Of a stretch of 64,000 nucleotides of DNA, positions 45,678-57,127 are shown in pieces. Each line of letters opens with the position of its first letter. Within the stretch, counting starts at the first letter, position 1. Made by a program: the position numbers and the translations under genes. The notes under the pieces are model-generated. The model had not been told where the DNA came from, did not search any database, and was given only the letters and a program-made list of their open reading frames with translations. This stretch comes from Quillaja saponaria (Eukaryota > Streptophyta > Magnoliopsida > Fabales > Quillajaceae), in the NCBI GenBank assembly GCA_029379385.1, contig CM055618.1, positions 1,498,134-1,562,133 of the forward strand, given 5' to 3'.

Positions 45678-48600
45678 ATGTCTACCTCTGAAAAATCTGA
45701 AATCGGTATGTCAAAACCTAGTACTTTTACCTTTGTGTTTTCTGGATTTCCTGTTATTACTATAGCTAACATTGTTTAATCAGCCAATTCACTTGAAATT
45801 TCACCATCTAAAGAAAAGCTTATTAATGTCTCATTATCAGCTACTGAATATGATAAGTTCCTACAGTATCAAGCTACCCAGCAATCTTCTCATGGTAATT
45901 CTGTCGCTTGCCTCTCTCAGACCCCTTCTGACACTTGGATTCTTGATTCTGGTGCCTCTGATCACATATCTGGTAATCCCAAACTTTTTCCTAGTATTAG
46001 TAATCCATCATCACTTTCCACTGTCACTATAGCTAATGGCTCCACAACCATTGCTAAAGGTATAGGTCAAGCTACACCATTATCTTCTTTGCTTTTAAAA
46101 TTTGTGCTTTATGTCCCTGAATGTTCATTCAGTCTGATTTCTATTAGTCAATTGACTTGTTCTCTCAATTGTTCTGTCACTTTCATTGATGATTCTTTTA
46201 CTATATAGGACCAACATATAGGACGAACGATTGGCACAGGGCATGAGTCGCAAGGCCTCTACCATCTTACCACACTACCTACATATTCAGTGGCTTGCTC
46301 TACAAATGTATCACCTATTCTTATTCACAGTAGATTGGGTCATCCTAGTCTATCTAAGCTTCAAAAGATGGTTCCTTTTTTTCATCTCTATCATCTTTAA
46401 ATTGTGAATCGTGTCAGCTTGGCAAGCACACACGTGCTTCGTTTCCAAAGCATAGTCGTTTTACAGTAGAGTCTCCCTTTCATCTTGTTCATACTGATGT
46501 TTGGGGTTCTAGTCATGTTAGTTCATCTTTGGGATTTCAATATTTCGTAACCTTTATTGATGACTATTCTCGTTGCAATTGGTTATTTATAATGAAAAAT
46601 CATTCTGAGTTATTTTCTATATTCCAACAGTTTTGTGCTGAAATTAAAACACAATTTGGTGTTTCTATTCGTATTTTGCATAGTGATAATGCACGTGAAT
46701 ATTTTTCTACATCATTTCAGCAGTTTATGACATCTCAATGTATGCTGCATCAATCATCTTGTTCTCACACCCCTCAACAAAATGGAGTTGCTGAGCGTAA
46801 AAACAGACATTTAATTGAAACAGCTCACACTCTATTACTTCATGGTTATGTTCCACTTCGGTTCTGGGGTGATGCTGTACTTACTGCATGCTACCTTATT
46901 AATCGCATGCCGTCTTCTACATTGCATAACGAAATTCCATATTCTATCATCTTTCCTAATCATCCCTTATATTCACTTCCGCTTCGTATCTTTGGTTGCA
47001 TTTGTTTTGTTCATGATCTAACACCTGGACAAGATAAACTCTCTTCCAAATTAATTAAGTGCATCTTCTTAAGTTATTCTCGCCTTCAAAAAGGGTATAA
47101 ATGTTACTGTCCAGATAAGAATCGTTATTTTATCTCCGCTGATGTTACATTTTTTGAGGAATCTTCATTCTTTCCCTCGACTATTCCCGAGTCACCTTCT
47201 ATCTTCCGGTTCCTTATCTTGGACCAAATGACCATGCATCATCTGTGCCACTACCTGATCTTTCCGTAGACACTGTTGATGTACCTCATGACTCACCTTC
47301 TGTACCAACACCTTCCTATGCCTCGGATCTGCTTCATTACCTATTTTAAGAAGAGGTACTCGTTCAACTCGTAATCCTTATCCAATTTATACTTTTTTGA
47401 GTTATCATCGTTTATCTTCACCCTACTATGCATTTGTGTCCTCTTTGTTTTCTATTTCTGTTCCAAAGTCCACCAGTGATGCTCTTGCTCATCCCGAGTG
47501 GCGTCAGGCCATGGTTAATGAAATGAATGCCTTACATACTAATGGTACTTGGGAACTGGTCTCTTTACCTTCTGAAAAATCCACTGTTAGATGTAAATGG
47601 GTATACACCGTAAAAGTTCATCCTGATGGTTCTGTTGATCGCTTAAAGGTTAGATTGGTAGCAAAAGGCTACACTCAGGTCTATGGTGTGGATTATTCAG
47701 AAACTTTCTCTCCCGTAGCTAAAATTACATCTGTCAGGGTATGTATATCTCTAGCCGCTATTTTTGATTGGCCACTCTATCAATTGGACATCAAAAATGC
47801 TTTCTTACATGGTGACCTTAATGAAGAAGTCTTTATGGAGCAACCACCTGGTTTTGTTGCTCAGGGGGAGTCCGGTATAGTGTGTTCGATTGAAAAAGTC
47901 TCTATATGGCTTAAAGCAATCTCCTAGAGCTTGGTTTGGTAGATTCAGTGAAGTTGTTCTTAGTTTTAGGCCTTCAGAGGTGTACTGTTGATCACTCAGT
48001 TTTCTATAAACATACACCTAATGGTAGAATTCTTTTAATTGTATATGTGGATGATATTGTGATTACAAGTGATGATAATCATGGGATTCAACAATTGAAA
48101 TCATTCCTACAGTCTAAGTTTCAAACTAAAGACTTAGGACAACTAAAATACTTTTTGGGGATTGAGTTTGCAAATCACAATTAGGTATTTGCCTTTGTCA
48201 AAGAAAGTATTGTCTGGATGTCTTGAGTGATATAGGTATGTTAGATTCCTAAACCTGTAGATACTCCTATGGATCCCAACACTAAACTTGTACCAGATGA
48301 GGGGGAGCTACTGACAAATCCTGAGCAATATAGACGTCTTGTTGGTAAGCTGAATTATCTTACAGTCACTAGACTAGATATTGCTTTTGCAACTAGTATG
48401 GTTAGCCAATTTCTTTCTCAGCCTCGAACATCTCATTGGAATGCTATTATTCGTATCCTAAGATACCTTAAAACTGCACCCGGAAAAGAGATTATTATAT
48501 AAGAATCATAGGCACACTCTAGTTCGAGGACATGGTCGTGGTCATACATTAGTCCATAAACATAATTCTACTCCAGTTCAAGGTTATAGTGATGCTAATT

Positions 48601-48990
48601 AAGCAGGCTCTCAATTTGACAGAAGATCTACTACAGGATACTGTATATTTATGGGTGAAAATCTTGTTTCATGGAAAAGCAAAAAACAGACTGTTGTAGC
48701 AAGATCCAGTGCTGACTCTAAATATAAGGCCATGACTCATACCACTGCTGAGTTAGTTTGGCTGAAAAATCTATTAGACAAACTTGGATTTCAGCACTCA
48801 CAGCCTATGGAGTTAGTATGTGATAATCAAGCTACATTACATATTGCATCAAATCCAGTCTTTCATGAATGAACAAAACATATAGAAGTTGACTATCATT
48901 CCGTTCATGAGAAGCTTATGGATAATACAATCAAGACTACATATGTAAAATCAGAAGATTAGTTAGCAGACTTATTCACAAAATCTTTGA
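45678..48990 (+). pseudogene. gag-pol polyprotein of copia B (gag-deleted, broken)
   Basis: An ATG at 45678 opens a frame with a TAA at 45777. Only about 90 codons separate it from the protease motif W-I-L-D-S-G-A-S-D-H (45936-45965), so most of gag, including the knuckle, is deleted. The pre-integrase G-H-P-S-L-S-K-L lies at 46339, with a one-base loss in a T-run near 46380. The integrase core (46495-47269) keeps T-D-V-W-G, H-S-D-N-A-R-E-Y and V-A-E-R-K-N-R-H, so all three acidic residues remain. RT (47397-48190) has Q-L-D-I-K-N-A-F-L-H-G-D-L and an intact Y-V-D-D (48043-48054). RNase H lies at 48560-48990, with stops. Confidence 0.9.
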
Positions 48991-49062
48991 CAGGAAACTG
49001 ATTGTGATATCTATGCAACAAGCTTGGAACATATAATCTTTATGCTCCAGCTTGAGGGAGAG

Positions 49063-49267
49063 TGTTAGAGTGTAAATATAGGTAGCTTAATTAGTGGGTC
49101 AAATTTCCTTATTTATAGTTTCCTTATTTCTGTGTAATTTCTATTACGTATTTGGTTGATATTTAGTCTAGGTTCACTATGTTAGGTTAAACACTTTAGC
49201 CTATAAATAGAGGCTCCTTCTTGTATATTTAAAATTATCTAAATATACATTATTCTTATATTCAACA
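49063..49267 (+). repeat. 3' LTR of copia B
   Basis: 205 bases, differing from the 5' LTR at eight transition sites. Followed by the TTAAT duplication. Confidence 0.93.
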
Positions 49268-49678
49268 TTAATAAATAACAAAAAATATATATATATATAT
49301 AATTAATATAATTAATATAATTAATAATAAAATAAATATAAGTAATAATAATAATATTTATTATTAATTAATTAATAATAAATAAATAATATAATTTTTT
49401 TTTAAAAATAAATCAAAAAATTAAGAAATACATATATTTCATAAATTATGTTATATTTTTGTTACTTTATCTATTGAGAGATATTTTTATCATTTTAGCA
49501 TATTTTTTATATTATTTCATGTTTAAAAATGAAGTAGAAAATAAATAAATGGAATGAAGTGATTATTCATCACCAACGCTACTAAACAATAGAATAGAAT
49601 GATCATTCTATTTCACTTGCATTCCCTTTCCCATTCTAATTCCACAAAAATCATTCCTGCCTACCAAACTAGCCCTTA

Positions 49679-50057
49679 ATGTATATGTACTTCTAATTGA
49701 GTTGAAGCAGCTGCCTAAACTAAAATTCTGGAAACAGAGGTACTATGATAATGGTATGTAACGAAAGAAAGTAGGTAGGCAAAACACTGTATAATTGCAC
49801 TAGCGTCGTCGCTTAAAAGCTGTGGTAGCCAACAACCCTCAGTCCTCAAAGCACAAGAAGTGAAGAGACTATTATTAGATCACTGGCTAGACCAGACCAA
49901 CATCAAACTTTTTGGGAACAAATGATATAAGAGGTCCGGCCTAATTACCTGATTTTAGTACACCAGTTTAGTCAAATCCATATAATTAAAACCAAAGTTA
50001 ATTCAAGAACACGATAATATATTTCATCACATTCACTCAAGTTATAATTTATATAGA
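49679..50057. other. Host intergenic sequence, nothing recognised
   Basis: No frame, repeat or motif is supportable on either strand. Confidence 0.4.
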
Positions 50058-50210
50058 GATTAATTACATTTTATCTTAATGAACTATCACTTGTTTTATA
50101 ATAACCTCATGAATTAACGAATTAGACACTTAATTCACTTATTTAAATTATCATACTTAACGAATAACTTCCAATCATCAAAATTAATATCAAACTAACT
50201 CATGAGAAAG

Positions 50211-50245
<35 letters not shown>

Positions 50246-50752
50246 AAGAGCTAAATTACCTTTTTTATAATTTTTTTTTTTGTCGTCTCCTTTACCCTTT
50301 TTATTTATTTATGAAATTAAATTCTTTATATTGATTCCACAATATTTAAATCCTTCATAACCTTTATTTTCTTGACATAATATTTAAATTATCAATATAT
50401 TTATTAGTATTATTTTTCTCATTTATAAAAATTATATAAGTTATTGTTTTAATTTTCTTTTTAGTGATAACATTTTCATTAAAAAAATTTATGATAATTA
50501 TTAAAAAAAATACTAAAATTGAATAAATATTGAGAGCTCAACTGCTATAAAATGAAAAAGATAAAAGAAAAAACAAGAGATAAAAAGTGAAAATATATAA
50601 AATAAAATAAAAAACTAAATAAAGGTAGTTTAGTCTTTTTGAGTTAGTTTGCTAGATTTAGTGACGAATTTAGATGATTTGAATTATTTGTTAGTTCATA
50701 AGAATTATTTCAAAACGAATGATAATTCATGAGTGAAAAAATGCAACTAACC
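50058..50752. mobile_element. MITE with long imperfect terminal inverted repeats
   Basis: The left end (gattaattacattttatc ... gaactatca.ttgttttataataac) and the reverse complement of the right end (ggttagttgcattttttcac ... gaattatca.tcgttttgaaataat) pair over about 60-130 bases, with aactaactca also shared. The interior is AT-rich with a poly(A) of 34 (50211-50244). Neither a transposase nor a clear target duplication was found, so the superfamily is open (Mutator-like ends are possible). Confidence 0.55.
50211..50244. repeat. Poly(A) tract of 34
   Basis: Uninterrupted A run inside the MITE. Confidence 0.95.
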
Positions 50753-51281
50753 TTTTATAAATTGATTAGTAATTAGTACAATGTTATTCCATACACTAGA
50801 ATAAATTTTTTTTTTAGGTAAATAAAATGAAATGGAGTACTTCTTTTCCACTATATCAACCGTTGTTGGTTACATTACAGTCATCTGCCATCTTACAGAG
50901 TGAGACATTATTCATCGGTCATCTTTGAAAGTGAGACACATTACTACTGTGAGTGAGTCCATAATTCACTCTTATAACAAAGCAATTATTGGTAGTAACT
51001 AAATTAATGCTTACTATTGTCAATGATCATTACAAAACCTTAGAAGGAATGGAATCCTTAGAATAGAGAATTCTTCGGAAGAAAACAGGAAGAGGATTTA
51101 TGTAAATATTACATACACTGCCTACTATTATACATTATATCCAATGAGGAAGGAGATAATAGATGCTAAAGAATTACTTGTACAAGAAAATCTCCCATGA
51201 TGTATTTCACAACACAAATATTCCTCTTTGTCCAACCTCAACGTACCTGGTTGCTAGCTGTACAACTAAACTTTTCATACA
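50753..51281. other. 3'-flanking sequence of the EHD1 remnant
   Basis: Non-coding. On the minus strand this lies downstream of the EHD1 stop, so part of it may be the former 3' UTR. No repeat or motif was recognised. Confidence 0.35.
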
Positions 51282-51982
51282 TTAATCATATGGGTTTCTA
51301 AAATTCTTTAAAAAGTATGGGGATATTATAACCAAGCATATTATCAACTATTTGTATCATTTTATGTTTCAATTTTTCAAACTTGTCGAAGTTGTAACCA
51401 CCCAATACCTCTCTAAAGTGCTCAACATTAGGGAAATCCCCTAGAGGTAGGTGGAACTCCCTTTGCACCTATTCAGGATTCAAGTAGTTACAACTTAAAA
51501 GTATTAGCTTGATGCATGGTCAAATAAGGGAATTAGCAAAGGTTAGCTAGGTTACCTTTCCGAACTCATCCTCCAGATTATCAACGGGTCTCTGTTGAGC
51601 TTTAGCTTACCTATCATAGCAGGGATCTGCTTTTTAAGATGACTGATTATGTAAGCATGTATCTTGTTTGCTCGGGCTCGTTTCACGAATTCATTGATCT
51701 GTCAGACAAAAATATTATGAATTACTCCAGGCAATTCCAACTTTGAAACATATTAGTAATATAAGAAACATGAATTCAACCAGGGTATTCACAGTCAAAG
51801 ATTGCTCTTCTAAAATACTATAATTTAAGATCATTTGCTCAGCTTCTTAGAAAAGAAAATGTTATATAGATAAAATGAACTCACTCAATGATCACAAGCC
51901 TTCTTTAGAATATTCTTTAAATCTAAGAGAAGTGTCTTCTTACACTTTCAAGTAATTCCTTATAAATTGGACCTGTAGCAGC
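51282..51982 (-). pseudogene. EHD1: EHD1 (EH-domain protein) 3' end, three exons, broken
   Basis: Plant EHD proteins are dynamin-like ATPases acting in endocytic recycling. Three C-terminal exons remain on the minus strand. Exon a (51885-51982) has T-G-P-I ... K-K-A-C-D and ends before GTGAGT. Exon b (51556-51698) follows CAG and has I-N-E-F-V-K-R-A-R-A, H-A-Y-I-I-S-H-L-K-K and, after a one-base loss, L-E-D-E-F-G-K. Exon c (51282-51468) has V-Q-R-E-F-H-L, F-P-N-V-E-H-F-R-E-V-L-G-G-Y-N and, after a one-base gain, the terminal R-N-P-Y-D-stop. Introns are 186 and 87 bases with GT-AG ends. Exon a has a frame change and a TGA at its last codon. The EH domain, G domain and upstream exons are absent. 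Confidence 0.85.
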
Positions 51983-52385
51983 TGTTAGAAATGTGGTGAG
52001 CACAACACACAGATTAAAAAGGATGAACAAATTTGAATACTCAAAAAATAATTTCTATTTTCTTGATATCAAATTGAAGACATGAAATGGGTATTTATAA
52101 AACTCATAATAGTAACTCTAAAGTCATACAACTAAATGTGCAAATGTGTACTAATATGATTTAAACAATCGTTACCCTAGACATTAAGGACTCCAACTCA
52201 TTAATACAATTTTATTACACATTAACAACAAAAAAAAACTTCCACTAGCATACAATATTTTATAGCCATGCACCCATTATAAGAAATTAACTACCTCCTA
52301 AAACCCATTACATCAAAATAACTCACGTCTTTCTAACTTCCACAAACAATTTATCATAGGAAAATAAAGTTTATTATTTTCAACA
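51983..52385 (-). repeat. 3' LTR of copia C
   Basis: 403 bases with TG/CA ends. No second copy exists in the window. Confidence 0.7.
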
Positions 52386-52398
52386 CTTCCCCTTAAAC

Positions 52399-53745
52399 TT
52401 AATTTTCCTTTCTAACTCCAAGCAATTCTCTCAATCCTTGAAAGACTTCAAATTTAAGTGGTTTTGTGAAAATATCAACAACTTGATCAAGACACTTCAC
52501 AAATTTGGCTTCCACTTCTTTCTTGGCAATACACTTATGGATGAAATGATACCTTCTGTCTATTTGCTTGCTTCTATCATGGAAGATAGGATTCCTTGCT
52601 AAAGCTAGTGCAGACTTGTCAACAAAAATTTGGGTTAGTTCTTTTTGTGGCTCTTGTAGCTCAATCAACAATCTTCTTAACCAAATGGCATGACAAGTAC
52701 AAGAGGTAGTAGCAATATATTCAACCTCATTAGTTGAAAAAGTAATAATTAGCTACTTCTTTGAAACTCAAGAAATTGCATTATTTCCCATGAAAAATAC
52801 AAAACCTGTGGTGCTTTTTCTAATGCCCAAATTTTTGGCAAAATCACTATCACAATATCCTACAAGATCAATAATATGTGAACAAGAATAAAATAGGACA
52901 TAATCAAGTGTACCTCTTAGGTAGCGAAGAATTCTTTTAGCCTTTTTCATGTGAGTAGAAGTAGGAGATTCCATGTAACGACTCACTACTCCAATAGCAT
53001 AAAGAATGTCCAGCTTCTTGCAAGTCAAGTATCTTAAGCTTCCAACAAGACTTCTAAATAATGTGGGATTTACCTTCTCTCCAACATCATGTTTTGACAA
53101 CTTCACTCCACAATCCATGGGTGTATTAACAGAGTTGCTATCAATCATCTGGAATTTCTTAAGAACATCTTTTGCATAGCCTTCTTGTGAAATAAAAATT
53201 CCACCATCATTTTGCTTTTCTTCAAGGCTCAAGTAGTAAGACATTAGCCTCATTTCAGTCATCTCAAATTCACAAGTCATTGCCTTCTTGAAATCTTCAA
53301 ACATGGTTGGATTATTTCCTGTAAAAATTAGATCATCCACATAAAGGCAAACAAATAAATCATCACCATTTTCATGTGCTTTTGCATAAAGTGCATATTC
53401 ATATGGACATCTAACAAACTAATTTTCTTGAAAATACTTGTCAATTCAATTATTCCACACCCTTGGTGCTTGTTTTAGGCCATACAAAACCTTTTTTTAG
53501 TTTCAAAACTTTGTCTTCTTGCCCTTCAATTACATAACCCTCAGATTGTTTCACATAAACCTCTTATTCAAGAAAACCATGGAGGAAAGTAGATTTTACA
53601 TCCAATTGATAAATATTACAGAGCTTATAGGCGGCAAAGGAGATTAGCAGTCGAAATGTTTCTAAGCGAGCAACAAGAGCAAATACCTCTTCATAACTGA
53701 TCCCCTGCTTTTGTGCATAGCCTTTCGCAACTATGGTTCTTAAGA
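52399..53745 (-). pseudogene. RT-RNase H of copia C (partial)
   Basis: From the 5' side: V-A-K-G-Y-A-Q-K-Q-G (about 53700-53730), Y-Q-L-D-V-K-S-T-F-L-H-G (about 53580-53615), then an intact active site Y-V-D-D-L-I-F-T-G within a long open stretch (53340-52768, 190 codons) with S-L-V-G-S-L-R-Y-L and Y-C-D-S-D-F-A. RNase H continues at 52671-52399 with N-P-I-F-H-D-R-S-K and D-I-F-T-K-P-L. At least three stops interrupt it. Motif style fits the Tork/TAR-like copia lineages; not resolved further. Confidence 0.85.
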
Positions 53746-54007
53746 TTATCTGCTATGGCCCTCCCCATCCCAGATATTCCAACTTTTTTATAAGTAAGCA
53801 AAAATAAATAAAAAATCTCCTACCAATCAACCATAGAAGTAACAAATTTTCTTTATATATATATATATATATTACCACCATATTTATACATGCAAAAAAA
53901 GAACAAATTACAATAAATAACTAATGATCATCGAAGTCTACCTAAATTTACAATATAAACACATGCAATTGTGCAACCAAGGCTACATATATCAAATGAG
54001 TAATTAC
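53746..54007. other. Sequence between copia C and the kinase exon
   Basis: Contains an (AT)n run at 53854-53872. Nothing else is supportable. Confidence 0.35.
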
Positions 54008-54144
54008 AGCCTTTTAGATCAACTATGCTCTCTTGACATTGTCACAAGAACATAAAATCCTTTTGTAAGTAGATCACGAAACCACTTCTAATTTACTGCC
54101 TCCAATTCGTAGTCATACTCACGAGATAATTCTTCCTTGGCCAC
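54008..54144 (-). pseudogene. ABC1/COQ8-type kinase exon fragment
   Basis: On the minus strand an acceptor (tttttgtag, 54145-54153) precedes an exon reading V-A-K-E-E-L-S-R-E-Y-D-Y-E-L-E-A, then K-W-F-R-D-L-L, K-G-F-Y-V and S-K-R-L. This matches the region of plant ABC1K/COQ8 atypical kinases around the conserved K-E-[IL]-x-x-E-x-D-Y motif. A TAG sits after E-A-V-N (Gln codon to stop) and another TGA follows, so it is dead. No other exon of the gene was found. In the mitochondrion or plastid, intact members support quinone metabolism. Confidence 0.6.
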
Positions 54145-55964
54145 CTACAAAAATTATAGTAACATAAGCACCCGGCTAAACATACGAATAATATATTTCT
54201 CCTTTACTTTTGAGATATCTTTTTCCTGCTGTTCGTAAGACATTCACTTTCAACATCCTCCATAAATGAACTTTGAAGATTTATCCAACCCTAAACTGCT
54301 CAATGCATTAGGTGGAACCACATGATTTTGAAAGAAATAGAAGTATAAAGAAATACAAAGCTAGCCTAAGAAAGTGGCAAAAATCTGTAAATAGATCAAA
54401 CAAAAGACTGAAATATGGATTTGTAGCTAACTTTAATTTTTTCGGTTAAAGGCTATCAATTTTGTCACAAAAAAAAAAAAAAAAAAAAATTGTGTAATGA
54501 ACTGTTAAAATGCACAATTGCATGCCTATATGAATGCTTTAGGAGTCTTTCAAGTATCATCTACTTGGGTCATCTTGTTAGAAATTTCATGTGTGGATTG
54601 TCATTAATTGTATGACTTGGTTTTGATAAAAATTGGTTTAAAGTTTGGTCCAATTGAGACAGACCGGTAAGAGTTCATTTAATTTATGTGATTTTTTGAA
54701 TAAGGTTCAAGTACACCTCTTTGTGTTTTACCAAAATGAAATAGCATAGCAAAAATAAACAAAATAATAACTAACCATAATCCGTGCCATATAATTTCAA
54801 TTAAACACTACATTCAGGATTTCATATAAACAAAGTGTCTCTTTCAATAAGATGATAAGGGATTCTTTTTGAGCTTGCTTACTTTCCTACCCACATTCAC
54901 AACATGCTTCATAGTTATCTATAAGAAAACCTGGATCTGTAATTCTAACTGAGAATTTAAAATTGTTAGTGATTCTAAGGATCTCAACTTTTTCTACCCA
55001 ATTGGAAAGCAGCTTCGCACTAACATCCCCCAATCTCAAAATCCTGAATATTTACATAAACCCTAGCTTTGATGAAAAGGAAATTGGGAAAATGCTGATA
55101 AAAAATAAAACATTACATAAATTTAAGAAGCACCTTGAGCTGTACCAAGAGTTTGTTAAAGAGTTTCAACCGATGGCTCATTTCCTTTAGTTGAGAACAA
55201 TCTTAGCCATTCATGAAGCTGACTTGTCTTCATAGTAGTAGAATTCATTTACGAATTTCAAAGTTGTTGAGAGAAATCAGAAGGAGGGAAAAGGTATTTG
55301 AATGATGTGATGATAGACAGGATGAATTCATCTTCAGATTTCAAAGATACTGGAACTAGATCTGATCAAGATAGAGGCTTTAGAAGTGAAAAGCGAAAAA
55401 AAAATACCGAAAAAAAAAATTACCGAGTAAAAACTCAAATACTCAGCCCAAATCTACCCAGTATATACTAAGCATGCCTTTTGGTTATGTAAGAGCCTCC
55501 CTCACTATACATTCTTCAATAGGGATTCTCTCACAAACCCAACTATTCATTCAATTTCACCACTCTTTCTTTTTATAGTTATTATTATTTTTTTTTGGCA
55601 ATTTCTCTTCTCCTTCCCTTTCGACAGTCAGACAACAAATCTTCACCAAACAAGGAGAATATCTACATCTACTAATTTAATGCTTTGCTAGCTCTCCTAT
55701 TCCTTCTTCTAGGTCTCATCCACCCTATTACTTTCTTCCCCAAATTTAGTTTAGCTGCTCCCTAAATTTATGCTCTTCATATTGTTGCAGAGAAGAGTTG
55801 CCATGTTTCTTTTGACTAGTTACAGGATCAACCAATCATATCTTGCCTCTGCCTAAAGTTTTTTGCTTTGCATTTTTGCAATTTCAGGGCAATTGCAGTT
55901 GCAGACATTCTTTCTTTCATAAAATGACAGAATTTCAATTTTTTCTAAATTGTACGCTTTGGTT
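54145..55964. other. Intergenic sequence, nothing firmly recognised
   Basis: AT-rich with a poly(A) at 54471-54489. A 75-codon plus frame (54963-55190: F-D-E-K-E-I-G-K-M-L, K-K-H-L-E-L-Y-Q-E-F) looks more protein-like than its surroundings but matches no family I know. 55500-55950 is pyrimidine-rich. Confidence 0.35.
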
Positions 55965-57127
55965 CATCTCCAATTGAGACTTTCCATACATATCAATGTA
56001 CCTCCATTCCAACATCCAACCTCAGAATTACTATGATTTTTTGTAAGTTACTTAATCATGCCATAGAACTCTTTCTATCTATGATTGATTTTGTAGTTCA
56101 CCATTTTCTTTTGGTAACTCTATTTTTCTAGAAAAATAGTCATTTAAGAGAAAGAAAAGAAATGGGAATTGTTCAATTTTATGATTACTTGCTGTTCTAG
56201 AAAGAAAATAAACTAGAATTGTTCAATATTATGATTGCTAGCTATTCAAGAATCATGCTCATGGAAATTTAAGGAGAGGAGCAATAGCATGCTCATGGAA
56301 TTTTTTTCTTCTAATTTTCTATATTATGTTCAAATAAAAAAAAAAGTTAAAAAAAGAAAAAAAAGATCACTACTGAAGGATGCTGATGTTATCTCTAGTT
56401 GAGATTAGGTATATGTCTCAACATACCTCCATTCCAAGCTTAGAATTACTGTGATATCTTGGTAAGTTACTTAATCATGGAGCTCATTCTATCTTTGGTT
56501 GATTTTGTAATTCATCTTTTTCTTATGGTAACTCTATTTTTCTAGAAAATTAGTCTGATAAGATAAAGAAAAGAAATGGGTATTGTTCTATTCTAGAATC
56601 ATGTTCATGGAAATTTGAGGAGAGGAATAGTGCCATCCTCATGGGAATTTTTTTAAACAGTTTCATTGTTCAATAATTTTATTTTATTTTAAATTTTGAC
56701 TGCCTATATTATGCTTAGGAAAAATAAATAAATAAATAAAAAAGATCACTACTGAAGGATGTTGAAGCTATCTCCAGTTGAGACTTGGTATATGGTTCAA
56801 CATACCACCATGCCAAGCTCAGAATTAATGTGATATCTTGGTAAGTTACTTAATCATGGAACTCTTTCTATCTTTGGTTGATTTTGTAATTCACCTTTTT
56901 CTTTTGATAACTCTATTTTCCTAGAAAATTAGTCCTATAAGAGAAAGAAAAGAAATGGGGATTGTTCAGTATTATGAATACTTGCTATTCTAGAATTAGG
57001 CTAATGGAAATTTGATGATAGGAACAATGGCTTGCTTATGGAATTATTGATTTTAACAGTCTCATTGTTTAATATTTTTTTTTATTGACTTTCTATATTA
57101 TGTTCAGAAAAAAAAAAAAAAAAAAAA
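55965..57127. repeat. Tandem repeat A, ~380-420 bp unit, three copies
   Basis: The marker gtaagttacttaatcatg recurs at 56043, 56462 and 56841. Each unit also contains agagaaagaaaagaaatggg, a variant of tagaattatgctcatggaaattt, and an A-rich end. Confidence 0.85.

Larger units (their letters stand above)
45313..49267 (+). mobile_element. Copia element B, both LTRs and perfect TSD
   Basis: LTRs of 205 bases at 45313-45517 and 49063-49267 (TGTTAGAG ... TTCAACA) are flanked by identical TTAAT (45308-45312 and 49268-49272). TGGTATCAGAGC (45518-45529) follows the 5' LTR directly and a purine tract (ttgagggagag) precedes the 3' LTR. By eye the LTRs differ at eight positions, all transitions. Internal order is protease, integrase, RT, RNase H, with most of gag missing. 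Motif style resembles the Ale/Retrofit lineage. Confidence 0.95.
42759..49675. mobile_element. Tourist/Harbinger-like TIR element, expanded by insertions
   Basis: The left end GGGCTAGTTTGGTA (42759-42772) and right end TACCAAACTAGCCC (49662-49675) are perfect 14-bp inverted repeats flanked by TTA on both sides (42756-42758 and 49676-49678), the target duplication of PIF/Harbinger elements. Subterminal sequences on both sides share GGAATGA and ATTCCATTCC-type motifs. No transposase was found. The interior holds a plastid DNA insertion (43275-45098) and copia B (45313-49267). Removing both leaves about 1.1 kb of AT-rich sequence, a MITE-like size. Confidence 0.8.
51983..53745 (-). mobile_element. 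Copia element C, 5'-truncated, with 3' LTR
   Basis: The 3' LTR spans 51983-52385 (minus: TGTTGAAAATAAT ... CTAACA), preceded by a polypurine tract (AAGGGGAAG, 52386-52394). RNase H, RT and the RT N-terminus extend to about 53745, where copia homology stops; integrase, protease, gag and the 5' LTR are missing. Its 3' LTR joins EHD1 exon a exactly, so it inserted into that exon and later lost its 5' half together with the upstream part of the gene. Confidence 0.85.

Noticed and set aside
53750..53795. Minus-strand peptide G-I-S-G-M-G-R-A-I-A-D-N after an AG
   Set aside because: It resembles a Gly-rich nucleotide-binding loop but is under 20 residues, sits at the broken edge of copia C, and has no supporting exon.
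54963..55190. 75-codon plus frame with a charged, helical end
   Set aside because: No family was recognised and there is no splice or promoter context; kept only as a remark in the intergenic entry.
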